DNA of 64,000 nt from assembly GCF_014646515.1 (NCBI RefSeq), contig NZ_BMNK01000013.1:186001-250000 (forward strand), in the 5' to 3' direction. The translations under genes were made by a program, and so were the position numbers. The notes beneath the pieces are model-generated. The model did no database searches. It had not been told where the DNA came from and saw nothing but the letters and a program-made list of their open reading frames with translations. Positions 8,650 through 17,500 of the stretch are shown here, piece after piece (position 1 is the stretch's first letter; every line of letters starts with the position of its first letter). The stretch is from Nonomuraea glycinis. GTDB lineage: Bacteria > Actinomycetota > Actinomycetes > Streptosporangiales > Streptosporangiaceae.

Positions 8650-9150
8650 TCAGCTGCGAGCGTCGCAAGGAGGCCGCGCAGGGGCGGGGATCACGTGCTC
8701 CGATACGGTGACCCCCAGCAGTGGGAGGCTCCGCCCGGGGATAGAACCGGACGGGGTCATGCCGATTCGGGTGGCCCCCATCGCCAGGTAGAACGGCTCG
8801 GCATGCGGATCCGCCTCGATGACAAGGCGCGCGAAGCCGAGCCCGCGCGCGGCGGTCACCGCGTGCTCGAACAGGAGGCGGCCGATGCCTTGCCCGATGG
8901 CGTCCGGTTCGACGAAGAGCATGCCCAGCTCTCCCTCCGGCGGCTCCCCTTCCACGGTGACGAACCCCAGGGCTCGGCCGTCCTGGTCGGCCACCATGGT
9001 CCGCTGGGCCTCGACCTGCGATGCCGAGAGGGTGAGCTCCTCCCGGCAGGTCGCCATGAACCTCTCGTCATAGCCCCAGTACGCCTTGGACCGGAACGCC
9101 AGCTCGCTCAGGAGCTCCGCCTCGTCCGGTCGTGCGTCCCTGACCAGCAT
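8650..9150 (-). CDS. GNAT-family N-acetyltransferase
   Basis: 166 residues from the ATG at 9150, chosen because GAGGA lies 6 bases upstream. A longer frame back to 9288 would overlap the sapA-like gene and begins with Ala/Gly/Thr-rich sequence. The acetyl-CoA-binding pattern is clear at about 85-110 (LFVEPDAIGQGIGRLLFEHA), followed by the beta5/alpha4 region (LVIEADPHAEPFYLAMGA). The substrate cannot be told. The C-terminal extension after LLGVTVS is short and Pro-rich. Confidence 0.85.
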   Translation of the reverse strand: MLVRDARPDEAELLSELAFRSKAYWGYDERFMATCREELTLSASQVEAQRTMVADQDGRALGFVTVEGEPPEGELGMLFVEPDAIGQGIGRLLFEHAVTAARGLGFARLVIEADPHAEPFYLAMGATRIGMTPSGSIPGRSLPLLGVTVSEHVIPAPARPPCDARS

Positions 9151-9226
9151 GCCCGTCCTCATGCTCACATCCGCGCCGCCACTCGCAGTTGCCCCACGGT
9201 CTCCCCGGCCGGCCGTCGCATCCGGC

Positions 9227-9697
9227 TCAGCCGCAGTTGCCCCAGGACTTCCAGCGCGATTTCGCGTCGGTGAGACCGCGTCCGCCATCCTCGATCGTCC
9301 CCATGTATTTGACGCACCGGCCCTTGCCGTAGGTCTTCACCGGTCCCAAATAGTGCTTGACGCGCCGGCCCTCGTTCTCACCGCTCACGCGTGGGCGGGT
9401 TCCCCGCGTCTGCACCGTGATCGTGGCCATGACGAAGGTGGAGACACCGACGTCCGAGGTCTTGAACGTGGTGACGCAGTTGTAGCCGGTCCTGCGGTTG
9501 TACAGCAGGTAGACGTAGCCGAGGACGCGTTTGCCAGGGGTCTTCACGGCCTGCTTGCTGTGGGCGACCCGGGCGAAACCAGGACCGCACACCCGCTCCG
9601 GGGTGACGGCGGAGGCGGCCGCGTAGGCGGGATTGGCCATCACCCCGCCGATCGACAGCGCCGCGGCAAGGAGGATCGTCGTCGTCGGCCCGCGCAT
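9227..9697 (-). CDS. SapA-like spore-associated secreted protein
   Basis: 156 residues with a Sec signal peptide (cleavage near AYAAA, residue ~27) and a mature domain with four cysteines. The pattern CGPGF ... VYLLYNRRTGYNCV ... GPVKTYGKGRCV matches the spore-associated protein A family of Streptomyces and relatives. That family is secreted and found on spores or aerial hyphae; its biochemical role is not known. The mature domain is more basic than usual. Its presence supports a sporulating actinomycete host. Confidence 0.75.
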   Translation of the reverse strand: MRGPTTTILLAAALSIGGVMANPAYAAASAVTPERVCGPGFARVAHSKQAVKTPGKRVLGYVYLLYNRRTGYNCVTTFKTSDVGVSTFVMATITVQTRGTRPRVSGENEGRRVKHYLGPVKTYGKGRCVKYMGTIEDGGRGLTDAKSRWKSWGNCG

Positions 9698-9836
9698 GCA
9701 GTCAGCCCTTCTCCACTGTCTCCCGCCATCCGGGGGACCAAGGACTGATCATCTTGCCGGATGATTCCCCAGAAAATGACCCAATCGTCAAATCAGTGCT
9801 CCGACAGTTGCCGGCCTGGATCCACCGTCCCCCGGC

Positions 9837-10823
9837 TCACGAGAAGCTCATCTCCGCCAGTCCCTTCTCCAGGGTCACGTCGGGCGAGTAGCCCAGCTCC
9901 GTCCTCGCGGCGGTGATGTCGTAGGAACGGTCGCGGCCGGTGAAGCTCACGAGCCAGTTCGTCAGCGGGGGCGCCGACTTCCGGCGAAGCAGGCGTGCCG
10001 TGCGGTCCATCATCGCCGCCATGGGCGCCGCCATCGCCAGCGGGACGCTGCGGCTCTTGGACAGATCCACGCCGCGGGTCGCCAGCAGGGGAGTGAGGAA
10101 GTCTCGGATGGGCATCGGCGCGCCGTCCGTCACGTAGTAGACGCCCCCGTGGCGGCCCCGGGTGAGCGCGAGGAGCACGGCGCCGACCAGGTTGTGGACG
10201 TGCACGAAGTCGACGATGTGCTTGCCGTGATCGATCCAGGCGAACCGTCCGGCCTCGGCGACCTCGGCCATGTCGTTGATCGTCGTCATTCCGCGACCCC
10301 AGATGTACGGCGGGCGGAGCACCACCAGTTCGGTGTTCCCGCCGTGGGCTTCCAGGAGCGTGCGCTCGGTGGCCAGCTTGACGCGGCTGTAGGCGATGTT
10401 GGGCCGGCCTTCCGGGGTCGACTCGTCGACGACGGGACGACGTTGGCTGCCGGTGGAGACGGATGCGGCGCTGATGAGCACGAAACGTCGTACCCCGGCC
10501 GCGACGCTCGCGGCGTGCAGGGCGACCGTCGGCACGTGATTGGCCCGTTCGAAGAACGAGTCGGGTCCCCAGAACTCCATATGAGCCGCGACGTGCACGA
10601 CCGCGTCGGCCTCTCGCAGCTTGGCGAGCCAGATCGGCGCTGGGGAGCCGGCCTGGCGGAGGTCGGCGAGGTCGCCGGGAACGGGCTCGGCTCCGGCCGC
10701 ACGGACGCGCTGGATGCTCGAACCCGATCTGGCAAGTGCCATGACTTCATGTCCTTCGGCGAGGAGACGATGAACGAGAGCGCTTCCGACGAAACCGCTG
10801 CCGCCGGTGACAAAGATCTTCAT
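9837..10823 (-). CDS. NAD(P)-dependent epimerase/dehydratase (3beta-HSD-like extended SDR)
   Basis: 328 residues. The N-terminal TGGSGFVGS motif (6-14) binds the nucleotide. The catalytic Tyr145-x3-Lys149 (YSRVK) and upstream Ser of the SDR triad (ISAAS) are present. The closest family by pattern is the 3beta-hydroxysteroid dehydrogenase/flavonol reductase-like group, which oxidises or reduces hydrophobic alcohols or ketones. It is divergently transcribed from a MarR regulator with a palindrome in between, so MarR control is likely. Confidence 0.87.
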   Translation of the reverse strand: MKIFVTGGSGFVGSALVHRLLAEGHEVMALARSGSSIQRVRAAGAEPVPGDLADLRQAGSPAPIWLAKLREADAVVHVAAHMEFWGPDSFFERANHVPTVALHAASVAAGVRRFVLISAASVSTGSQRRPVVDESTPEGRPNIAYSRVKLATERTLLEAHGGNTELVVLRPPYIWGRGMTTINDMAEVAEAGRFAWIDHGKHIVDFVHVHNLVGAVLLALTRGRHGGVYYVTDGAPMPIRDFLTPLLATRGVDLSKSRSVPLAMAAPMAAMMDRTARLLRRKSAPPLTNWLVSFTGRDRSYDITAARTELGYSPDVTLEKGLAEMSFS

Positions 10824-10921
10824 GCTTCCACTCCCTGGGGTTGAACACGCACTCCTCGTGCGCGCCCGGTTTCGGTGCTGCTCGGCACGCGGCCTTGACC
10901 GCCCTTTCCTGATGCATCGCC

Positions 10922-10936
10922 ATCAAATACTTTGAT
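10922..10936. promoter_or_regulatory. Putative MarR operator in divergent promoter region
   Basis: ATCAAA-TAC-TTTGAT is a perfect 6-bp inverted repeat, followed at once by a second AT-rich imperfect dyad (GATATCGATGTATC, 10934-10947). The sites lie between the epimerase and marR genes in an otherwise GC-rich sequence. MarR dimers typically bind such 15-20 bp palindromes and repress both divergent genes. Confidence 0.5.
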
Positions 10937-10998
10937 ATCGATGTATCTACGTCTATGTAACCTCCCGTACGATGGGTGCGTCAAGTAGGAGGTGGGCG

Positions 10999-11436
10999 AT
11001 GCCACACGCGAGGAAGAGCGTGACCCCGGCGCAGGTCGCCGACGAGTTCAGTCGTACGGCGAAGGTTCTCGTCCGGCACTTCAACGAGCGGCTGGGCGAG
11101 CACGGGGTGTCGACGCCGAGGTCCCGCCTGGTGGTGGAGGTGGCACGTTCGCAGCCCGTTCGTCTCACCGAGCTCGCTCTGGCCGTCGGCATCGCCCAGG
11201 GGACCGCCTCCACCCTGGTCGACGCGCTCGTCCGCGACGGGCTGCTCGAACGCCAGACCAGCGCGGACGACCGCCGGTCCGTGCTCCTTCGGGTGACGGC
11301 ACAGGGGGCCGCCCTGGCTCAGGACTGGACGGCCGGCTATGAACGGGCGGCCGAAGAGCTGTTCGAGCCGCTCACCCCCCAGCAGATGGCGACACTGGTC
11401 GACATCTTGCGGACGCTCAGCGCCGCCGGAGACTGA
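10999..11436 (+). CDS. MarR-family transcriptional regulator
   Basis: 145 residues from ATG 10999, which has AGGAGGTGGG just upstream; an ATG 9 codons earlier lacks a ribosome site. The winged-helix core is at about 40-105 (LTELALAVGIAQGTASTLVD ... DRRSVLLRVTAQG), with the wing motif DxRSxxxxxT typical of MarR. It probably represses the divergent epimerase gene and itself in response to a small phenolic or lipophilic ligand; the ligand is unknown. Confidence 0.9.
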   Translation: MPHARKSVTPAQVADEFSRTAKVLVRHFNERLGEHGVSTPRSRLVVEVARSQPVRLTELALAVGIAQGTASTLVDALVRDGLLERQTSADDRRSVLLRVTAQGAALAQDWTAGYERAAEELFEPLTPQQMATLVDILRTLSAAGD

Positions 11437-11474
11437 CGGGCGAAGCCGGGGGCCGGCGCCACGCCGACGCGAAT

Positions 11475-11505
11475 CTCCGGCCCGGTGGGAAAAGCCGGGC
11501 CGGAG
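11475..11505 (+). terminator. Terminator after marR
   Basis: A perfect 11-bp stem CTCCGGCCCGG/CCGGGCCGGAG with a 9-base loop lies 38 bases past the marR stop. There is no T-run, as is common in high-GC actinomycetes. Confidence 0.6.
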
Positions 11506-11508
11506 GGC

Positions 11509-11537
11509 TTGCATCCGGTACCCAGGTACAGGATTAC
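11509..11537 (+). promoter_or_regulatory. MerR-type promoter with spacer dyad
   Basis: TTGCAT (11509-11514) can serve as -35, and GATTAC (11532-11537) or a neighbour as -10, giving 17-19 bp spacing. A perfect dyad GTACC-CA-GGTAC (11518-11529) sits in the spacer. MerR regulators bind such spacer dyads and twist the promoter into an active form. The operon it drives ends with a MerR gene, suggesting autoregulation. Confidence 0.5.
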
Positions 11538-11546
11538 CGTCGAGAC

Positions 11547-11894
11547 ATGACACAGGACATCGCCCTTGACCTGGGTTGGGCGCCCTCGGTATGCACGCTG
11601 CCCACCGCCGAGCGGCCGTTGCGGGTGGCCGAGTTCGACACCCTGTTCGCCGATGCGGTGCGAGCCGTGGCACGGCCGGATCGCGCACGGCTGCGTCTGG
11701 AGCTCGTCTTCAGCCCGGACCACGCCGCCAGGGCCGCCGAGCTGGCGGCGCGGGAGAACGGCTGCTGCTCGTTCTTCACCTTCACCCTCACCGTCGCCGA
11801 CGGCAGCCTGACGCTCGAAGTGACGGTGCCGCCCGAGCACGTCGACGTGCTCGACGCGCTGCAGGCCCGCGCCGGCGCGGTCGCCTCGCCGTGA
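11547..11894 (+). CDS. Conserved small protein with Cys-Cys motif, co-transcribed with merR
   Basis: 115 residues with no recognised enzyme domain. The central motif ENGCCSFFTF has adjacent cysteines that could ligate a metal or a thiol-reactive compound. It starts about 10 bases after a MerR-type promoter and its stop overlaps the merR start (GTGA). A role as a metal-binding accessory or sensor partner is inference from the cysteine pair and neighbours only. Confidence 0.65.
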   Translation: MTQDIALDLGWAPSVCTLPTAERPLRVAEFDTLFADAVRAVARPDRARLRLELVFSPDHAARAAELAARENGCCSFFTFTLTVADGSLTLEVTVPPEHVDVLDALQARAGAVASP

Positions 11895-12337
11895 GGCAGG
11901 ACATCGAGGGGCCTTACCTGCGCAGTGGGCAGGTGGCCGAGCAGGCCGGCGTCAACCTCCAGACCCTGCGCTACTACGAACGCCGCGGGCTGATCGCCGA
12001 ACCACGGCGCAGCTCGGGCGGACACCGCGCCTACCCGCCCGAGACCGTCACCCTGCTCACCGTGATCAAGGCCGCCCAGCGACTCGGGTTCACCCTGGAG
12101 GAGGTGGCCGAGCTGATCGACACCGGCCGGCGCGGCCATCCGACCCCGGACCTGCGGGTCCGCGCCCAGGAGAAGATCGCCGAGGTGGAGGCGAGGATCA
12201 CCGACCTGACCACCATCCGTACCGCACTGACCCAGGTGGTCAACGCCGGCTGCGACAGCCTGACCCACTGCTCCTGCCCCGACTGCCCGCTGCCCTTCGC
12301 CGACCTGGCCGAAGATCGTACCCACGAGGAGAGCTGA
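11891..12337 (+). CDS. MerR-family regulator with cysteine-rich C-terminus
   Basis: 148 residues from GTG 11891, which overlaps the upstream stop. The N-terminal winged helix carries the family hallmark (LRYYERRGLIAEPRR) and R-S-S-G-G-H-R-A-Y. A dimerisation helix follows. The C-terminal loop (GCDSLTHCSCPDCPLPF, about residues 120-136) contains four cysteines and resembles the metal-sensing region of mercury-type MerR and relatives. It probably activates the promoter at 11509-11537 on metal or thiol-reactive stress. Confidence 0.85.
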   Translation: MRQDIEGPYLRSGQVAEQAGVNLQTLRYYERRGLIAEPRRSSGGHRAYPPETVTLLTVIKAAQRLGFTLEEVAELIDTGRRGHPTPDLRVRAQEKIAEVEARITDLTTIRTALTQVVNAGCDSLTHCSCPDCPLPFADLAEDRTHEES

Positions 12338-12535
12338 TCACGTGAGCGCACACCACGAACCCAGACCCGCGCCGGTCACGGTATCCCTCAGCGCCTCCGG
12401 TAAGGGTGGCGGGCCGCCGCCGCACCGCCCGCGGAGGTTGCGGTTGCGGCGGGAACGGCTGCGGGTGCTGAAACCCTCCCCCATCGGAGAGACCCGGCAT
12501 GCGCCCCCGCGCCGGGATCCGCTGTACTACCTGTC

Positions 12536-12868
12536 ATGACGATCGTTCGCTCGCTGGTGCTGTTCGTCCTGGCCGCACTCGCCGAGATCGGCGGCGCCTG
12601 GCTGGTGTGGCAGGGCGTACGCGAGCAGCGCGGCATGCTGTGGATCGGCGCGGGCGTCATCGCGCTGGGCCTGTACGGGTTCGTCGCCACGCTGCAGCCG
12701 GACGCGAACTTCGGCCGCATCCTGGCCGCCTACGGGGGCGTCTTCGTCGCCGGATCCCTGGCCTGGGGCATGGTCGTCGACGGATTCCGGCCCGATCGCT
12801 GGGACGTCATCGGAGCGCTGCTCTGCCTGGCCGGCGTCCTGGTGATCATGTACGCGCCACGCGGCTGA
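12536..12868 (+). CDS. YnfA/UPF0060-family small membrane protein
   Basis: 110 residues with four hydrophobic helices. Patterns AEIGGAWLVWQG, RILAAYGG and GWRPDRWD-like GFRPDRWDVIG are diagnostic of the UPF0060/YnfA family, small membrane proteins structurally similar to SMR drug exporters. It lies 198 bases after merR; that interval is Pro/Arg-coding but has no convincing gene. Co-regulation with merR as an efflux function is plausible but unproven. The 3' end overlaps the decayed carboxylesterase on the other strand. Confidence 0.88.
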   Translation: MTIVRSLVLFVLAALAEIGGAWLVWQGVREQRGMLWIGAGVIALGLYGFVATLQPDANFGRILAAYGGVFVAGSLAWGMVVDGFRPDRWDVIGALLCLAGVLVIMYAPRG

Positions 12869-14040
12869 GCCCAGGCTCGTAGCGGGGCCAGCCCGGATCG
12901 CCCGTGGCCGCGAACAAGGTCCAGGCGGTACGGATCCGCTCGGGCAGGGCGGCGAAGCCGGCCGGAGGCGGGCTGCCGAGGAAGCGGGCGGCGTAGCGGG
13001 TCTCGGGGAGGCCGAAGACGAAGGGGACGTCGATGCCGTGGGTCGCGCCGGCCGGTCCTCGCCAGGCGAAGTCGTACAACCAAGTACGACCCCCCGCCCC
13101 GGCGTGGGCCTCGGCCGTCCAGGTGGTGGGCATGCGGACCAGGGCGTCGGACATGAGCGCGCCCACGGCGTCGTCCGCGTAGGCGACGCGATAGGTGCGG
13201 GCGGCCTCGGCATCGAGCCCGAACCGGGCGGCGACCGGCTCCGGATCGACTCCGGCGGGGATCGTTCCGGAGTATTCGTCGTGGGTGAACCCGCAGAGGA
13301 GATCGAGGTGACCGGCCCTCCCGTCGCGCAGGGCCTGCCAGGGCGGCGCGGTGACGAGGTCGCCGTCGACGACGGGAGCGAACGCGGTGCCGGGCCGCCC
13401 ACCCGTCAGCCGGTCATCCGGTACGTCCAGCAGCGCCTGCGGGGGCAGCGCGGCCAGAGCGTCCCTGGAGGGGGCGGCACCGGTGGCCGCCGCGAGCCGC
13501 TCGGTGACCTGCCGGGCCTCGGCCACGGTCAGGTAGCCGGCGGGCAGACTCTGCAGGACGCACCGCCGGAACAGGCCGGCGGCCCTCGGAGTCGCGGCGA
13601 GCAAGGCGGCGGAGGCCGCGCCGGCGGACTGGCCGAACACGGTGACGTTGCCCGGGTCCCCGCCGAAGGCGGCGATGTTCTCCTGAACCCAGGCGAGCGC
13701 GGCGAGCTGGTCCAGCAGGCCCCGATTGTCGGGAACACCCGGCAGATGGCCGAATCCCTCGAAACCGGTGCGGTAGTTGAGGGTGACCACGACCACGCCG
13801 GACCGAGCCAGGACGCCCCCGTCGTACTGCGCCATCGACGAGGCGCCGTAACTCCACTGACCGCCGGCGCGCTGCCGAAGGCGCCGGCCTCCCGCACCCC
13901 GTTCCATGGCGCGGGAGGCCGCGGCGGCAGGAACCGCCGTACGCCGTCGGGCGCGGCGGCGTACGGGATGCCCTTGTAGGCGACGACGCCGTCGTGGGCG
14001 TGGCCGCGGATCAGGCCCCGGACCGGGTCTTCGCGATCTC
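12846..14040 (-). pseudogene. Type-B carboxylesterase, frameshifted and internally deleted
   Basis: The main frame (12846-13857) encodes the esterase core with nucleophile elbow GQSAGAAS and C-terminal His region (GATHGIDVPFVFG). The usual N-terminus is found in another frame: a GRxRG-type start, VVAYKGIPYAAAP and APWNGVREAGAFG lie at about 13870-14030. Between the two frames, at about 13850-13865, the conserved EDCLYLNVW block and the HGG oxyanion-hole segment are missing, and the frame changes. The protein could not fold as an active carboxylesterase. A short in-frame ATG at 13907 gives a 353-residue product whose first ~23 residues are out-of-frame sequence. Assembly error is less likely because a whole segment is absent. 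Confidence 0.75.
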
Positions 14041-14052
14041 GTCCATACAGGC

Positions 14053-14490
14053 TCAGTCCGCAGGCCAGAATCGGGCCTTCAGCAGGGTGACGCCGACGAG
14101 GTCGGGAGTGAAGTCCTCGTGGGCCAGCGCCTTGCGATGGATGCTCACCCGCCAGAGCGTATCCCGTCGGCCCAGATCGAATTCTTCGCCGTAGGTCGTG
14201 TCACCGTCATAGTCGCTCAGGGCGAACACTCTTCCAGACGCGAGGCGTACGTTTCCGGACCAGCTACGGTCCCAGGAGTCGAGTGGCGGTGGCTCCCCGT
14301 CCCAGAGCTCGTACTTGATCAGGCATCGTGGGCTTTCCCGCTCGTTGATCGCGATCGCGTTCTCGCCCGCGCTGATCCAGCCTTCAGGGTCGATGTCGTA
14401 TATATCCGACTCCTCCTCCACATCCGCGATTCCGGTGAGATACTTCAAGATCTCTTGCTGGTCGAGCAGTTCGGTGATGATCTCGGTCAT
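14053..14490 (-). CDS. Acidic hypothetical protein, candidate immunity protein
   Basis: 145 residues from ATG 14490; the frame extends further upstream but that stretch is antisense to the terminator region. Very acidic N-terminus (ADVEEESDIYDIDPEGW). The pattern YELWDGEPPP ... SGRVFALSDYDG ... WRVSIHRKA is shared with uncharacterised actinobacterial proteins. It lies 78 bases downstream of the giant nuclease-tailed protein, on the same strand, the usual place of an immunity gene. The role is inferred from position, size and charge; no known immunity fold was recognised. Confidence 0.6.
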   Translation of the reverse strand: MTEIITELLDQQEILKYLTGIADVEEESDIYDIDPEGWISAGENAIAINERESPRCLIKYELWDGEPPPLDSWDRSWSGNVRLASGRVFALSDYDGDTTYGEEFDLGRRDTLWRVSIHRKALAHEDFTPDLVGVTLLKARFWPAD

Positions 14491-14520
14491 GGCCGTCCAA
14501 GAGGTCCTTGTCTGACGTGG

Positions 14521-14556
14521 AGCCGTCCGGGCTGCCCGTGGGCAACCCGGACGGCT
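14521..14556 (-). terminator. Hairpin between giant secreted protein and downstream small gene
   Basis: The 11-bp perfect stem AGCCGTCCGGG/CCCGGACGGCT has a 14-base loop that can itself pair (TGCCCGTGGGCA). It sits 11 bases after the stop of the 1847-residue gene. It could terminate or attenuate transcription into the candidate immunity gene. Confidence 0.6.
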
Positions 14557-14567
14557 ATGGGGGTCCG

Positions 14568-17500
14568 CTACTGAATGTCGATCCAGAACTGGTCGAAGTT
14601 CAGCATGCGGTTGTTGGAATACCACGCTTTCAGGACGAGCCCGTGGTCCTGGTTCTCTGTTTCGCCGATCCGGCGGACCGAGAAGTTGTGCGGCGGATTG
14701 GCGCGTGTGGCGCCTTCAAGGGTCGAGGCGAACGGGAACTCGTCACAGTCCTTACCCTCCTCCTTCTTGACCTCCTTCTCGCAGACGCGGCCGGCGGTGG
14801 TACGAAGGCCCACTCTGGTGGGCTCGTATCCGTGACGGGTGAGAGGGCTCCGCCAGCTTCCGCCGGGGATGTTCTTCGCCTGAGTCAGGTCGGGATAGGA
14901 CTTGCCGCCCGGCTCGGGGTAGGTCTTCGCGCCGGGGGTGAAAGCCGTCTTGATGTGATCGTACATATTGGGGAAGGTCGTGCCCCGGGGATTGGCGTCG
15001 TTCCTGGTCATCGTGAACGAAGGGACCGCCGCCAGGTGAACGCAACCGCCTCCCCGCTTGTTGTGGTACTTGACCTGCGGCGACTTGTCGCAGCGGAACG
15101 TACCCTCGGCATGGACCGGGGTGCTGCTCTCCGTACCGTCCTGCGGGTGCTTCGGGATCACGGAATAGTTGATCGTGCAGTCACTCTTGAGGTGGTACCC
15201 CGTGCCCGGACCCGAGGTGAAGGTCTGGGTGATGTGCCACTGGGTCGCGGCGGCCTGCTTCCACTGGGCCACCGTGTGACTGCCGGTCATTCCGGCCGCC
15301 GCGCCGGCTACGCAACCTTGGCTGTTGGAGCCGATCCGATTGGCGAAACGGAGTCCGGCAGGCGGTTCGCCCTCGACCTTGTCGATGTAGATGTGCTTGC
15401 GGACCGTGAATTCGCGCTTGTCTATTGTCCCCTGAAGGTAGGTGAGTTGATGCCCTTCGATCTTTCCGGCGTAGTCCGGGAAGCCGAGGAAGGACTTCCA
15501 GACGTGGATCACCCAGCCCGAATAACGACAGTGCGCGAAACGACTCGGCGAGATCGCGTACGGCGCGTTGCCGGTCGTTGTCGCATTGTGGCACTGCTGG
15601 TAGGTCGCGGTGGGCGTGGAGGTGGCCGCTCCGCTCGGCAGGACTCGCTTGATGGTGGCCGGTGTGGGATCGGCGGCGGTCGTGGTCGCCGTTCCGGCGG
15701 TGCCGGCCGTCAGGTCGTGCCAGCCGGTCCAGGACCCTGTGCTCCCGGGCCCCGTCAGGCGGGCTCGCCACCTCACCTCCTGCCCGGCCCGCAGCCGATC
15801 CTTGGGAACCGGCAGCGTCACCCGGGAGTCTCCGGCGTCCGCGGTGGCCTGGCCGGACCAGATGAGTTGCTTGTCCGTAGTCACTTTGTTCGCCTTGACG
15901 GACTTGGTGGGCTTGCCGGCGATCTCCACGTCCACTTTCGCCTCGCCGTCGCGCCCGGCGGGCAGCCAGGCGGTCAGGCGGGAGGTGGCGGTGGCGCCCT
16001 TGTCGGTGCGGCTGTCGTCGACCGTCAGTTTCGTGATCCTGGCGGGATCGGTGGTAGCCGTGCTCAGCCTTTGCGCCGTCCCGCTCGCCCCGGCGCCGAT
16101 GGGAGCGTTCATGTCGGTCTGGATCTGGGCCGCGGTCTGGGCGCGGTTGTAGATGCGCACCTCGTCGATCCGGCCGCTGAAGTACTCCTCCCAGACGCCG
16201 TTCCCGCCGATCCGTAGTGCTCCGCCGTCGTCGAAGAGCGCGCCGGTGAACGGTGTCTGCTCGACCTGGGCGCCGTTGACGTACAGGGTCGCGTCGCTGC
16301 CGTCGTAGGTGACCGCCAGATGGCTCCACTGATTGGCCGGCAGCGGTTCGTAGTAGGCGACTCCGCCTTGGTCGTCGGCGGTCTCCAGCCAGGCGGCCGG
16401 ACCTTCGCCGATGGAGGAGTACAGGCCGTAGGACCCGCCTTGGTCGGTCTCCTTCATGAGTACGGTGTGCCACTGGTCGTCCGCCGTCGAAGGCCGTACC
16501 CACGCCGAGAGCGTCAAGGCGCTGGTCAGGCGCAAGGCGGAGCTGTGCGGGACGGTGACCCAGCTGGACGTGCCGTTGAACGACAGAGCCCTGCCATGCC
16601 TGCCCGTCGTCCAGGTGGTGTCGGTGGCCACGCCGGTGTTGTTGCGCCCGGAGGCGTCACCCACGGTCGTGCCCGAACCCTCGTCCATGCCGTACGCGGC
16701 CACCAGGCCCTGGTTCACGGGCGGCTCGGTCGCCGTGGCCGACGCCTCGGCCGAGGCGGGCCCGGTGTTGCCGGCGGCGTCGACGGCGCGCACCTGGTAG
16801 TAGTACGTGCCCGCGGCGAGCCCGGCGTCCAGGAACGAGGTGCTCTGGACGGAGCCGACCCGGTTGGCGTCCGACGGGGTGAAGCCGGGCGTCGTGGAGC
16901 GGTGGATCGTGTATCCCGTCACGCCCACGTTGTCGGTCGCGGCCGTCCAGGTCAGCGACGCCGAGCGGGGGCCGCCGGTCGCGGTGAGCGAGCCGGGTGC
17001 GGTCGGGGCCTGGGTGTCGGGCGGCTGCGGCCGGCCAACAGGGGTGTTCATGTCGGTCTGGATCTCGGCGGCGCTCTGGGCGCGGTTGTAGACGCGCACC
17101 TCGTCGATCAGACCTCGGAAGTACTCCTTCCACGGGTCGTTGCCGCCGATGCGCAGCGGGCTGCCGTCGTCGTGGAGGCTCTCGCCGAACTCGGTCTCGG
17201 CGACCTGCTGACCGTTGACGAACAACCGCAGGTACGTGCCGTCGTAGGTGACGGCCAGATGGCTCCAGGCGTTGACCGGCAACGGGGAGGTGCCGGCAAC
17301 GGACACGGAGGCAGAGGGCTCGGGCTGCACCCAACCAGACGGAACCGAACCGCCGTTGGCGGCGTACAGGAGGTACGAGACGCCCCCGTCGTCGCTCAGC
17401 TCCTTGCCCACCACGCTGCTCCAGTTAGCCACCGAGGCCGGGTTGACCCAGGCCGACAGAGTCATCCCGGTCGTCAGCCGCAGCGACGCGGCATCCTGGA

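Noticed and set aside
12342..12539. 65-residue Pro/Arg-rich frame between merR and ynfA; also considered as a riboswitch leader
   Set aside because: No ribosome site and low-complexity composition. No recognisable guanidine, cobalamin or TPP riboswitch core could be matched.
14508..14518. TTGTCTGACGT, 10 of 11 bases like the GntR operator
   Set aside because: Isolated, far from the regulon, and breaks the palindrome at the last base; probably chance.
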